Source: Syncephalastrum monosporum B8922 | Lineage: Eukaryota; Mucoromycota; Mucoromycetes; Mucorales; Syncephalastraceae | NCBI GenBank assembly: GCA_000697355.1 | Contig: JNEN01000887.1 | Coordinates: forward strand, 37,097-101,096 | DNA: 64,000 nucleotides | Direction: 5' to 3' | Part shown: positions 50,613-62,027 of the stretch, piece after piece | How the letters are laid out: the number at the start of each line of letters is the position of its first letter | Position numbering within the stretch: position 1 is the stretch's first letter | Program-made: the position numbers and the translations under genes | The notes under the pieces: generated by a model | Databases searched by the model: none | What the model was told of the DNA's origin: nothing | Seen by the model: only the letters and a program-made list of their open reading frames with translations

Positions 50613-50645
50613 TGGGACGATCTTGACAGATATCAGATCGTCCCA
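50613..50645. repeat. Perfect 11-bp inverted repeat (hairpin)
   Basis: TGGGACGATCT, 11-nt loop, AGATCGTCCCA: arms fully complementary. A second short inverted repeat (ACCTGT...ACAGGT, 50650-50674) follows within 5 bp. Confidence 0.85.
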
Positions 50646-51068
50646 CAGAACCTGTCAGGACATGACGTACAGGTGATGCCCTAGCTGCTCTACTTGTCAT
50701 AATTAGACTCCAAATAAGTCTGTTAAACATTGCTCTTTCGGTTTTTTACGTCATCCATATAATGCGATATCGTTCATCTGTGATGCCCCATATGTGTTTG
50801 AGGCCAATCGAGTAGACATTATGTTATGCATGTGCAGACATAGTATTAGAGCAAGATTGTGTCGCCTTAGCGAGTCATAATGCATGGGGTTCCTTGACCA
50901 AATCTCGTAATATTATCAAATACGCATACTTGATAGCCGAGTCGCTTGTTTTACATACATGAGTACATGGTTTCGATATGACGACTAGCTTGAAAATGTA
51001 GTTGACTGAGAAGTGGATTTCGGGACAAATGAACAACAGGCTCTCATTGACCATAATAATGCAATGAT

Positions 51069-51114
51069 TACCGATGTTTCGGTAGGCTCCTTCTGTATCC
51101 TGTTTGGAAACAGG
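51069..51114. repeat. Two adjacent perfect short inverted repeats
   Basis: TACCG-ATGTTT-CGGTA at 51069-51084 and CCTGTTT-GG-AAACAGG at 51099-51114, 14 bp apart. Confidence 0.75.
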
Positions 51115-53151
51115 TGCCAGTACCTCTTTGACAACTCTAATCGACGACTATAACTTCCATGTGTTTGAAGAGAAACGCAAGAAGGACTGCGACATTAGGT
51201 AGTGCCCTGCGTATCAATGCGCTCTAGGCCAGGGCGCCAACGTGCACCAGATCGAGGGCCATGTTATTTGGGCTTGATTTCGTTAAGCCAAGCGACTGCC
51301 CAACTATTGCACCACTGACGATACCGATGATCTATCCGTTTCTACCTTCGTCTGCCGCTGTCTGCCGCTACTGAGTATCCCTGTTAGACTCTAAATCAAT
51401 TCTGCACATTTGCTCGCGCAAATTCACTACGTACCACCTGAATATAGTATTATGTATGTAAAGCTTCACAGACTAGTGTAGTGAGACGGATTTTGTGACA
51501 TATCTGTCTACAGATTGCGGTATTTATGGCTACTCTGTAACAACACGGTATCGTATGGCAAATCGAAACAATTCATGCGTCAGTTGTGGAGACAAAATCT
51601 AATTGCAATGCCCTCTTTTGTGACCAATCAATCTGAAAAATAATTATAACATCAGATACCTTGACGTGACTCACAATCTTGCTATGTTGTATGATGCCTC
51701 GCATATCAAGGTTCTTATGGAAAATATTGTTACGTAGAATTTGAAACCTAATAATAGTTAGAATCAAATTTCTCAAATATCAAAAATTGGCATTCACACA
51801 TTGCGCATCGATAGCAAAAATTCCCGTTAACGGTACCCATTATTATCAGTCACAAGTTTGACAGTCTATTTGACGCTTGGCGGAAGGTTGATATCTGGTC
51901 TTATTACGACAGCTGGACAATATGCTGGCTGCAGTGTTTAGTTTGAGCATATTTAACAAATGATACCACTAAAAAATCTGTGTGTTCTACATGTGTTGCT
52001 ATGCCTTTACTTTCTGCAGGTGGAGGTAGTCATGCCAATTAACTATCGGGCGGGAACAACAAGACGGAAACGTCCATATTACTTTTTCCAGGGCTGTTTA
52101 GCTTGTGGTAGCCGTAACTTTTAACATTATAAAGCGGTTCGTAGACGGAGTCATTGTCCAGAAGCTAAAGACCGGCAAGCAATATTTGAAATGAAATAGA
52201 TTTGACCGTTCTTTGGAGAAAATGACGATCAGTTAGATGAAACCAGTGGCGCCTTCTTACCCTTTTCTCTTTGTTTTATTGCTGGCATTTGATAGGATCA
52301 CCAATCGTCACTTGCCTACTTATTTGCTGTGCTTTTGAGGGGCTGCATAGAACCTTTCTGATGAAGTGTCTGGCAACAAAAAAGTATGGCACGTGATTTT
52401 GCTCCATGCCGCCACTGAGATTTGTTAAGTTTGGTCAAGCTCAGGAGAGTAAGCAGAAAGACGAATTATATTGTTGATGTATGTTTTTGTACGTCTTTTT
52501 ATCTCATGGGTTTGGTGGGGCACATCGTCCATAGCAAAAGAGCGATGGTCTTTCCTATGCGAAAGCGTGACACGAAAGGGACGCGTAAAGGAAGTGAAAC
52601 CCCTGAAAGTAAGCACACAGCGTCTATTTGCACAAACGCAGAGAAGATATCAGGTACACAAGACAAAAGCAATGCAACGACAGATGATATACTTTCATTG
52701 CTGCGCGGACATGGTTGGCTTGACGTTACACTGATAATGTAGGAGCGCATGTTGCAGCCAAATGAAATAACCATCATACGTATCAGAAAGCTGCAGTTGT
52801 TTCAACATAAAATGAAGAATTGAAGGGATAATGGGGTTATATTTTTATGTGCCGGGCAGGGTTGGGCTTAAAAGGAAACAGCAAGGGAAAAATGAAAAGC
52901 CAGACTTCAGCTCACGACCCGCCAAACACGACAAATGAGCGTCACGAATCTGGCGCTGCTTTCTTTTTGCATCATTCTGCGACTCAAAAAAAAAAGTTGA
53001 AAAAAAGTATTTGTGCGAACAAAAAGACAACCAGCGTGTGGATCTTCCCGAGGCGAATAAACGAGTTGTGACGAAGAGTGCGTGAGAGTCAAGAGCAAGT
53101 ATTGAACAGCACAGAAGAGCTCTTTTGATCCACACACACCACACACAGTCG

Positions 53152-54247
53152 ATGAAAGAGCAATCCTCGACAAGGCAATCCAACAATACACACTCATTGC
53201 TGCTTTCCGATGTCTCCTCGCTCTCTTCCGACAGTGAACGACCCGACATGGGAAGCAACAGCGATCAAAACGATGACGACGAAGGCAGCGTGGCTGGTGA
53301 TAGACGTTTTCCGGATACGAAGCGTCCGACAGCCCACCAACAGCTGCAACGCAGGCGTCGCTCGTCTCAGGATAACCCCAAATCCAGGAAAACGAAGACC
53401 AAGGCCAGCAAGGCTAGCAAGGCCAAAAAGGGCGTCCAGCCTCGCCAGTCCAAACCTGAGGAATACTGTATATGTCGAAAGGGGTATGACGGCGAGGAGT
53501 TCATGATTGCCTGTGATGGCTGTCAAGGTAAGCCGTACCTTTCTCATTTGTCTGTTGCTTAACAGGCTCTTTTTTTTTTATATATATATTTTTTGGGTTG
53601 AATTAGAATGGTTTCACGGGCGGTGTGTCGGTGTAAAGCCTAAATCTGTATCCAAGCACTATTACTGTGACTCCTGCCGAGCACCGTCGTCATTACCAAC
53701 ACAATCACCACCACCGCCGTCGTTACCAGCTGTCAACGAAGCTGCTGCCAGTAAATCAAAGGGGAAAGGTGTGGTTTGACAAAAGACAAACTGAGATAGG
53801 AGAAGATGGGACAAACACACACACTGAACACAAAATAGGTCGTAGTAAGAAGGGCGGAGCCAAATCAAAGCAAACACAGTCGCCAAAAAACAAAGTAAAA
53901 GCCAAAAAGGAGGAAACCAAAGCTGTTCTCCCTCCCATGACAACCATCACGCTCAACCATAACGACGAAGACGAAGATTTGGATGACATTTGCCCCGTCT
54001 GCGATTCCGAGTGCACTTGTGGTGCTGCGAAACCCGAGCCAGGTTTGTACATGTGTAGCTCTTATTATTTCATCTAATGTAATGAATATAGATATCACAG
54101 TGGAAGAGGAACCTGTCAACGTTTTCACGAGCAAGAAACCTGCTGATGTATGGACCGTGACAGATGACTCCAAAACTGTCGTCGAGCGCGATGGGCATGA
54201 AGAAGAGGAGCCAAAGCCAAAGCGCAAACCAAAGAAGTCAAAGAAAA

Positions 54248-54300
<53 letters not shown>

Positions 54301-55701
54301 ACTGATAAGCAGATAACGAAGGACACGGAGGCTGATCTTATTGTGGACGATGATGCCCCACAAGACAATGTCCTCTCACTTTCAATGGCAGACGACGAGC
54401 TGGACTCCATTTATGCCGAAAGCCGGACAGAGTCGTACGGCTCGAGTGTGCATATCGACTCGGGTGATGACAGTGATCTCGAAAAAGAAGAAGAACGAGC
54501 CATCATCCAAGATATTGAAAACGGATACCATACTGGCGAGAGTGACGACGAAGACAGCGAAGTTCTGGAGGATGAGAGCGACGAGGAAATCTGGTATGAT
54601 GATGATGAGGAGGAGGAAGCAGAAGAAGGAATTCGGACGTTCGAGGATCACAACCACTGGTCCTCCTCGGAGAATGAAGAAGAAGAGGAGGACGAAGAGT
54701 ACGACATGTATTTCATGCAACCGCAACATCAAGGCGAAGCAGATTCGGAGCCGGAACAAGGCGCTTTGGCAGGTGACAATGCCGCTCACTTGTTTGACAG
54801 CATTGCGTCTGCATTTCTGCAGATCCTCACTCCGCTCGGTCAAGGTGCGGATGGCACTCCCAATCTGCAGTTATCCTTTGATATTAATAACCTGACAGGG
54901 GAGCCGACCGACATGGAGCGAAGACCCTCTTTACCTAGTAGTGCTGTATCCGCTGCTCATCACCATGCATCCACTGACAATCTTACATCCGAAGCGCTGG
55001 GCGCCCTCTCTGCTTTGGCGGCCGAAAATGCCATGTCACTACCTTTGACGACCGAAGATGACCACCATCAGCATCCAGACCACACCAACCACGTACGGGC
55101 AGCGACAACAGGTCAGATCTCCTCCGCCGAACTCAAGTTTCAAGAGCAACTGCTGGACTTGATTGGCATGACGTCGATGGAGGATGACAACACCACAAGC
55201 AAGGCTGATCTGTCTGCTTTGATACCTCCTACTGACTCTCTTCGAGGCTCATCCCCGAACTCTCTCTCCTCCGCACGCCACGCCTTATCTATGCCTTCAA
55301 GTCCTATTTTATCCAGTTCCCCGTGCATTAACGACTTTGGACTTGATCGGAAACGCTCTCTGGATGAGGTAAGTCACAGAGGGGGGTTTCTCATTCTAAG
55401 GAAGAAGACGCTAATTAAGGTTTCTCAGCAAATGATGAACGGGAAAAAGCGTCGATTATCAGCCGAAGCTGCACCAACAAGCACGCAGTCTTCACCAACG
55501 GAGAGTGAACCGACTCCAGTCTCGATGGATGAGCTCGTGGACACGTCGCAGCTTTACACGCGGTCTTCGTCGCGCTCTCCTTCGCCTGATCCTGATGAAC
55601 TCGATACCCGGCTCTCGCGCGATTTGTCCCGTTGGCAGCGTGTACCGATCGGTGCATTCCGACTCATGCGATCCAAAAACAAGCACTGGTTCGAGCGCTA
55701 G
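53152..55701 (+). CDS. PHD-finger chromatin protein with long acidic region
   Basis: Nuclear protein with one PHD zinc finger at about residues 106-149. The Cys4-His-Cys3 ligands are all present (YCICRKG, CDGCQEWFHGRC, HYYCDSC) and the EWFH tryptophan of histone-binding PHD fingers is kept. An intron splits the finger after CDGCQ. A second intron (donor in GGGAAAGGTGTGG near 53769) is needed to avoid a stop and joins SKSKGKG to RSKKGGAK. Downstream are basic Lys-rich blocks, a small CPVCDSECTCGAA cysteine cluster, (Ala-Gln)8 encoded by GCTCAG repeats, a very acidic region (DDEEEEAEEG and similar) and a Ser-rich tail. The end, LSRWQRVPIGAFRLMRSKNK, is a conserved-looking short module. The finger type resembles Spp1/CFP1, but the rest does not, so the exact complex is unknown. 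Confidence 0.85.
54253..54300 (+). repeat. (GCTCAG)8 coding repeat
   Basis: Eight exact GCTCAG units encode alternating Ala and Gln in the PHD-finger gene. Confidence 0.95.
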
Positions 55702-55948
55702 ATATTTCTCATTTTGTTTGCTATCATATCTCAATCACTCATGTCATACGCCAAATCCGACCCGCTTTCTTTCATCATCACGCCACACTTATAATGAACC
55801 CGACCCAACCGCCGCCATTAATTCACGCTTCATATCATCTTCACACGGCCCAGGTCGCTAAAGAAGAAGAAAAAAGTCTTTGCATTTCACGTTCTCTCTC
55901 TTGTTTTCATCCGCCCTGCATCTTCTTTTTGTACAGAAATAAAAAAGT

Positions 55949-56320
55949 TTATTCGCCTTGTTGCTTTTGTGCCTCCTCGTATTTCCGCCACCGTTCCTCT
56001 CGTTCGGCCTTCAATTTTTTCAATGTGCTCTGTACATCTTCGGCCGTGGTCGGCGGTTTCTATAATAAAAGAAGGAATTAATGCGGTCCATAGTTTTTAT
56101 TGCGATAAAGAATGATATTCTTACGTGGGTGGTCTGGTAATCGGGCCAGAACTTGATTCCTTTGACATACTTGTCATAGTAATCAGGTCCACCAAAGTAG
56201 AGCATGATGCCCACTGGGAAAAATACGTAGACGCCAAACTATACAGTAACTTAGTCTGATTGCCTCACAGGGGTTGCATCGGGTTCTTACCTTGATGACT
56301 TCTAATTGAGGACCTGCCAT
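55949..56320 (-). CDS. PET100: Pet100, cytochrome c oxidase assembly factor
   Basis: Small inner-mitochondrial-membrane protein that helps assemble a cytochrome c oxidase subcomplex. Three exons (56320-56291, 56238-56125, 56059-55949) join in phase 0 and give 84 aa. Exon 1 reads MAGPQLEVIK. Exon 2 holds the single membrane segment and the Pet100 core (FGVYVFFPVGIMLYFGGPDY, then KYVKGIKFWPDYQTTH). Exon 3 is a charged helix (LKKLKAEREERWRKYEEAQK) ending QQGE. Length, the LE(V/I)(F/I)K start, the PxxxMLYFG pattern and the charged tail match the family. Each exon is too small to be noticed without the splice pattern. The gene is convergent with the PHD gene, whose stop is 247 bp away. Confidence 0.92.
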
Positions 56321-56503
56321 GGAGTGCTATGTTGTGTTTTAAGTGAGAGAAAGCAAGGTGCTTTCATGCTTAAATTGACAGGGAAAGCCACCCGCATGGC
56401 CTGGCCCTCAGCATTCAAACTCCGCTCTCATGGTATTTGGGTGCTATGCTCTGTCTGTTTCAGTATATGTCGTCTACTAATCTATCCTATAGATATGTGC
56501 TTC

Positions 56504-57420
56504 CTATTTTCGTTTCCAAACACTCATCTTCTCCTTGCCTTTACGGTCTTCATGACCCTCCGCGTCCTCTTGAAATACAAGTTCAAACGCGTCGTCAAGG
56601 AGCTCGTGATAGCTAGAAGAGTACAGTGAGCGACCATAACGACATACATTGTAGCAGACTTACAGCTCAGGGCTGACAGCAAAGGGTGGGCCCCCCTTCT
56701 TTTCGACAAGTGGAAACATAAGAGCCACGAGTGTGCCACCAGGTCTCACTATCTCGGCCATGCGCGCTGACCACTGCGGGCGCATATCCGGAAGCATAGC
56801 GCAGAGGAACCTATGAAAAATAGACAATGGATATATGATAGCTTGCTATTGAAAGGACGTACGTGTAATCGTAAACGAGATCATAGCCCCCTTCTGGAAT
56901 CGCAAACTTGTAAAAATCGTCGGCCGCAAATTCAAAGTTGCCCTCGGTGTTGGCGTGCATCTATGATTTTCGCGTATCAAAGGTTGCAATCGGCGTAGCA
57001 CATAGCACGTGATACCTTCTTGCATCTCTGGATGCAGGTTGTGCTCAAGTCGAGACCGGTAACTCGGAGCGTCGGCGAAGAGAGCAGCAGCACGTCATAG
57101 CCTGAACAGTCGCGCATGGTAAAAACCAAATTGTCCTACCGTCTCCACTTTCCCCCAGTTCTTTCAAGAAGTACCTGCACCGCAGCCGGGAACGAGAGCA
57201 CGGCCAGACGATGGCACCAGATCGGGTCGCGTCTTGAGAAGGTGCACCAAGGCCGGGCTGGGCTTACCAGCATCCCACTGCGTCCTGCCCATCTGCCAGC
57301 AATTCTCCCAATCTGACCGCGCATGAGATCCACATTGCCTCACACCGCCTTCATATTCTGCCTACCAACAACCCGTATTTCATCTGGACTGAGGTCTACG
57401 ACCTTATCTGCTGACATGGT
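56504..57420 (-). CDS. SAM-dependent thiol/thiocyanate methyltransferase-like protein (TPMT family)
   Basis: Class I methyltransferase of the TPMT/HOL family, which transfers methyl groups from S-adenosylmethionine to thiols, thiocyanate or halide ions. The start at 57420 gives MSADKVVDLSPDEIRVV. The next exon has the family N-terminal signature SDWENCWQMGRTQWDAGKPS followed by PALVHLLK. SAM-binding motif I is RALVPGCGAGYDVLLL, with the acidic loop VTGLDLSTTCI. Later parts are YDYTFLCAMLPDMRPQW, IVRPGGTLVALMFPL, GGPPFAVSPELYHELLDDAF and the end KEKMSVWKRK. About six exons. It lies just upstream of Pet100 on the same strand, 183 bp away. The substrate is inferred from family only. Confidence 0.88.
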
Positions 57421-57678
57421 CTCTATTCGTTGGGAGTGAACAAGAGGGTACGATTTGCCACTTTGTGACAGATCGGGCAAATTTTAATCCATGCATGGGG
57501 TAACGCGTCAGCGAGCATCATCATGCGTAATTTCCGCAGTGCTGAGTCAGCAAGAGAATACACATTTATACCTCTTGGCTCGACCATACAATAATATGCG
57601 CTCTTCAACACGAAGTTACTGATGGGAGGGGTATAACCAAAGACATCAGTTATATTATAGGGTTATCTCTCGCTCGTT

Positions 57679-59698
57679 TCATTCTCTCAATTTGAGCGTA
57701 TCTAGTAATGGGAAACTGCTAAAATAAAGCGCTCTTATGCGAGAAATATTTGTAATGCTGCAGAAATCCTTGATTTGGACGGGTACGTCCAGTTCTTTGA
57801 GACTTGCCACAAGCCCTGATCGTTGAGCTCTTTCTTCGAAATGGACAAGGTCGATCGCATCTAGACGTTTTACTAAATGTCGATTATTGCCCACTACTGT
57901 GATTTTCTCCAGGGTAGATATGCCGCCAAGCGTAACGAACAGGCATTCGGACACGTCAGTAGAGTGGAAGAGCATAGCATCTGAATCCATGGAGACGTGG
58001 CGGACCGAACATGCATCACCTTGTCTCGCTAAGATATCCACCAGATCGAAGACATTTTGACTGTCGCAGTGATGGTTAAATGTGATGACTCGCAGGAAAT
58101 GCAAGGCACCCATAGGCTCTGTCAGTATGATGTCCGCTTTTATGCTCTGTAAGTTTGGACAGTGCGGTAGAACCATTCGCAGTGCTGCTTCAGGATCAGC
58201 TGTATATTCTCTGTGCAGTGCCCAATAGAGACTTTGGGCACGCCCCAGAGGTAATCCTTCGGATACTGTTGCTGCATCGAGGAGATTGCCAAAGGACACT
58301 CTGCTTAACGTTGCCTGACTCTTCTTGAGGAGAGCCATCAACACGCCAGGATTGATACCATAGGTCAAGGCATACTCAAATATCCTGATCCCTTCTTTTT
58401 CTGCCCCCACCGCGTCCGCGGGGAAGTCAAATGTCAGCGAAACATCATAGATATCTTCGTCGTGATCGTACGGAGCAAGCAGAAATCGAAGCTCTTGTAG
58501 CTGTGGGCAGTACTTTTGCAGTGCTGTGCAAGTGTTGCTGATGTCCATATCGCTCTCCTCCCAGAAATCATATGAGTATGCCGTCAAACTTCGTAATCTT
58601 GGACAGCGCTTTAAAAACAGCACATCGTCCAAAATATGGTTGCTTTCGCTCCAGGATAAATTCTCCAATTTCAGCGTGGCAGCAGGCCCGAATGTAAATC
58701 CTCCGATCCAGGCAGGCGTGTCAAGCCTTTTCTTCCAGTCGGTTCGGTACGATAAGGTTACCAGTTGTGGGCATATTGTTAATAGAAGCCTTAGTGTGTC
58801 GCCGTTTGGACGGACAGAGGTATGGATGTGGAGTGTTGTCAGGTAAGGGAGCCGTGTCGAGCTAATGTCCTGGGATATCGGCTCGCGTGTTTCGATATCG
58901 GAGAGGCCAATTTGCTGATTTTTATCAACTATATATTTGAATTTACATGAGCTTGACAGCTTTTTCTCTTTTATTGGCTGTTCTGCGTCGTTTACCTTCG
59001 ATGTCCAGACCAGCTGCCCATCGCAGAATGAGCGTGATAGGGCACTCCTGCTTCTTTATGCAGGAGGTTTCCCTTGTCGGCTGGTACTCATGTTTATAGA
59101 GCTTTGCCGCCCAATGGGTATCATCGTCGTCAGTTCGATATCGCACTGTATTGATCGCAAGTTCGCGCAATTGTTTCTGCAAGGCCTGAATCATGGAGGG
59201 TCGCCAGTAGCCGTGCGACAGATCGTCACTGGGCATGAACTCAGCAAAGTCGAATTTAGTGTCTTCGCCTTGCCGAGACGGTCTCCGAGATAGTATGAGG
59301 CGTCTCCATACCGGTAGAGAAAGCAGCGCTATGCGCCATGTCCGTGACACCATGGTAGCGACGATGCGTTTTTCTGGACAATAGTACTCAAAAAGGCACG
59401 CGATAATCTCAGGTGGTAGCCTGGTAACCGGATCAGCCTTGTTTTGTAAACACGATTCGGCCACGGCAAGACCGAGCCTGAGTGGGTCAGCCATGGCTGT
59501 TGAGCCCTGCTGGACGATCCCACTTTTGTATATAGCTGCTGCTCTCTCGTAGTCATACTGCCGGCGGTATACATTGGCTGCCCACAGGTACCCAGCTGAG
59601 TACGTCGGCGCATAAAGTATCAAGTCATATGCCCAGCGAAGTACTTGTGTATATTGCTTCTCCTCCCAGTGGTGCTTGATCTTGATTTCGATTTCCAT
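57679..59698 (-). CDS. F-box protein with N-terminal TPR-like and C-terminal LRR-like region
   Basis: Candidate substrate receptor of an SCF ubiquitin ligase. From MEIEIKIKHHWEEKQ at 59698, residues about 14-70 form paired helices like TPR units (RWAYDLILYAPTYSAGYLWA, YDYERAAAIYKSGI). The F-box follows at about 91-132 (VTRLPPEIIACLFEYYCPEK, VSRTWRIALLSLPVWRRLI). An intron of about 63 bp near 58928-58990 (donor after LDIE) is needed to pass a stop and joins VDKNQQIGLSDIE. The C-terminal part (57679-58668 and upstream) contains irregular leucine-rich repeats (CPRLRSLTAYSYD, CPQLQELRFLLA, CPNLQSIKADIIL). TPR, F-box, LRR is the order of yeast Dia2; orthology was not tested, and such genes are often multicopy in early-diverging fungi. 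Confidence 0.85.
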
Positions 59699-60610
59699 AT
59701 CGCGTAGGGCCGACGAGGACGTGTCTTTGGGAGCGGCGAAAGTCGTCCTCTGTGTAGAAACTCAGTGAATACTAATGACATCGCTTCAATGGAGTATATG
59801 CTAACATGAGGGAGCATTGCGTGTGTCATTTCAGTTATAGGAATGAGTTGAGTGCGCCGAGGTCTTTAAAGTGGGAATCCGCTACGAGGACGTAGCATCG
59901 CCTATGCAGCAATGCCCCACTATTTCAAGGAGCGAACCCCAAAAGTTCAAGTGCCCCTGAAAATATAAATTTATCCACGAATAACCATGGTCAGCCGTCC
60001 TCTGCTTGACTGGGTCATTAAAAAGGTTTGAGCTGCTTGGACAGATGGTTTTGTCATGCTTTCATCGTATCAGAGGGCTCATACCCGCCTTGTTTGCAGT
60101 AGAGCACTGTTCATCCTGACTCTGTCATGTGCTAGCACCACCTGTTGACCATGAGAGCATCTAGCTGAATAAAAGCTATGCCTTTGACGTTACTTGGTAA
60201 CGGAAGGTGTTGTTATTTTGCGTCTTTTTCGGGACCTGTATGCTACTGTGTCACGCTTAGGTAATATATGAACATTGAAACTCAAGTTGTACCCTATATA
60301 ATGGTGAATCTCCAAGGAAGACTGCTCTTCACCCAATTTTACCTACTATAATCGTCACATAATCCACTCTGCTATAAGCTCTTGTCCAAAGTGGAAGCTT
60401 TTCAAATTATTTTGCATAAAAATAATCAACTAGCCTACGAAATTTCGTTCCGAAATTAGTTCTCGTGGACTACACTTCATTTTTATTATGCATACCAGCT
60501 ACCGGGACCGGGGTCGTCATACACGCTCACGGCGTGTTGGCCACTGCTTCATCTGTGACTGTGCAGCAGAATGCATTTTTGAGTCTCATTTTCATATTAT
60601 TAACCACAAG
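59699..60610. other. Intergenic stretch upstream of repeat copy 2
   Basis: About 900 bp without a supported gene. It holds an AT hairpin (ATTATTTT-GCATA-AAAATAAT, 60406-60426) and a 12-bp palindrome ACGAAATTTCGT (60437-60448), both near the left side of repeat copy 2. Confidence 0.5.
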
Positions 60611-61577
60611 CACTTACCGATGGGCGTGGGGCAGACATTTGGCGCGAGGGCACATGTCTTTGGGGGGGTAGTTTTGACGGTGGTCCCGGCCACCGATAGC
60701 CGGCTAGTGGGTCGCAAAACGGGAAGAAGGAGAGAGGGAGAGCAAGCGGAGAGAAAGAGACGCAAAGGGAGAACGAGGAAGGAGCGGAACTGAAACGTGT
60801 GTTAATGTCTCATATTCAATGCATAGACCTGAATCTGGTTCACTTGCAAACAGAGGAAAAAGCGGAAAAAAAACCTCTGATGGGAGGACAGCAATCGGAA
60901 AGAGAGGAGGAAGAGGCGTGAACGGAAAAGAAGACAGGAGGAGAGGCGAGCAAGAAGACGGCAAGCTAAGTATACATTCAGAAGGAGGTTAGCGTTGTCC
61001 AAGACCATGTACTCTTGACGCGAGAACTTACTATCATGCACACCGGTGCACTTGGGGACGGGCAACCGGTGGCAGAGGGACTTATGGGGAACGTAGTGGT
61101 CTATGTGTTGCACTTCTTATTAGTTTTTACTTGTAACCAAAATCCTTTTGTATATACTTGCCAGCAAGATGACTTGACCAGGGTAAAGAAGAAGAAGAAA
61201 AGTAGACGTGAGAAAAAACAAAAGACCTTTTATGAGAAAGAGCGCTTGTCAATCGATATTCATGCAAGAACACGGGCGGGCTGTGCCAATGGGAAAGGAG
61301 GAGTAAAAGATAAGGACCTGACAGGGATTGACGTCGAGCTTTTTTCCAAGTTTCATAGGTTCCATTGACTAATTAAGCTATCACGCAATCCACGTTTTAC
61401 CAATGGGGCAAAAGAGCTCAAAGATATGGTCCCTGACAGGTATTGACGTCAGGTATCTTTCGCGTTTCAGAGGATTCATTGGCCTGCTTTGCTATCACGC
61501 GGCTCACCTTTACCAAGGACAAAGGGAAAAAGACCTTCATGAGGATTGACGTCAGGTACCGTTGACGTCTCAAAGTT
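60611..61577 (+). repeat. Dispersed repeat, copy 2 (candidate non-autonomous mobile element)
   Basis: Diverged same-orientation copy of 35523-36330. Shared words: GGGCACATGTCTTTGGGGG (60650s; the copy 1 form is GGGCACATGTCTATGGGGG), TGTTAATGTCTCATATTC (60800-60817), GGAAAAAGCGGAAAAAAAAC and ACGGAAAAGAAGACAGGAG. The 3' third is an array of related units starting at about 61286, 61400 and 61513 (periods 114 and 113 bp), each opening CCAA(T)GG and containing GATTGACGTC or TATTGACGTC; the last unit is truncated. No long open frame is seen. The array is longer than in copy 1, so the tandem units have expanded or contracted since the copies separated. Confidence 0.75.
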
Positions 61578-61585
61578 GTCTACTT

Positions 61586-61625
61586 TGGCAGACGCCCTGC
61601 CCGGGAATTGAACCGGGGTCTTTTG
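61586..61625 (-). other. tRNA-like 3' segment with pol III B-box match
   Basis: On the minus strand this reads as the 3' part of a tRNA: T-arm text GGTTCAATTCC (61614-61604), which matches the B-box consensus at 10 of 11 positions, a following CCGGG, and a terminal CCA at 61588-61586. No matching 5' half, D-arm, anticodon stem or A box was found on either side. It is therefore a tRNA relic, or a segment copied from a tRNA (for example a primer-binding-site-like sequence, read TGG... on the plus strand), rather than a functional gene. Confidence 0.45.
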
Positions 61626-62027
61626 TGTCTTGCTTATGTAATTATGGATGTACAGAATATAAAGATTATTATATATAGATACACATCCGTTACGTTCGTC
61701 CACCACCGAATCAACAGGAAGAACAAATGACGGCATGTGACTCGGTATAGGTGGTATGATGCGAGCAGAATTCAATGCCTATCTACACAACGTCATTTGC
61801 AGTGCCGAAAGCAGCATGTTCAACGTGCTTGATCGAAAATAAAGTGGCGGGTGGCAAAATGCATCCTTACAAGTCTGAATAAGGAAACCACAGTTTGTAG
61901 GCAAACGGATGCCTCCGAGACATTCGGCATGCTTTTATTTCGGCGCTTATGCCGAATATTTTTTTTTTTTTTTCACAGACAGCAAAACAAATTTTTGCAG
62001 CGTTTCGTACATAGAAAATCAGGAACA

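Larger units (their letters stand above)
45851..53151. other. 7.3-kb gene-free block with hairpin cluster
   Basis: The longest stretch without a supported gene in the window. Open frames are all short, scattered on both strands and show no conserved domain or splice chain. It contains several perfect short inverted repeats, concentrated at 49.0-51.1 kb (listed separately), and T/A-runs (47026-47040, 47583-47595). No transposase, reverse transcriptase or rRNA sequence was recognised. It could be decayed mobile DNA, or hold non-coding RNA genes that cannot be read by eye. Confidence 0.5.

Noticed and set aside
50580..50720. Possible Helitron 3' end (hairpin then CTAG)
   Set aside because: The base after CTAG is C rather than T, the hairpin spacing is only roughly right, and no Rep/helicase sequence is nearby.
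52422..52742. 106-aa plus-strand frame before the PHD gene
   Set aside because: Opens without an ATG at its start, low-complexity Thr/Ser/Lys content, no domain.
61586..61760. Complete tRNA gene on the minus strand
   Set aside because: Only the T-arm and 3' end are tRNA-like; no D-arm, anticodon stem or A box, and the T-stem has a mismatch.
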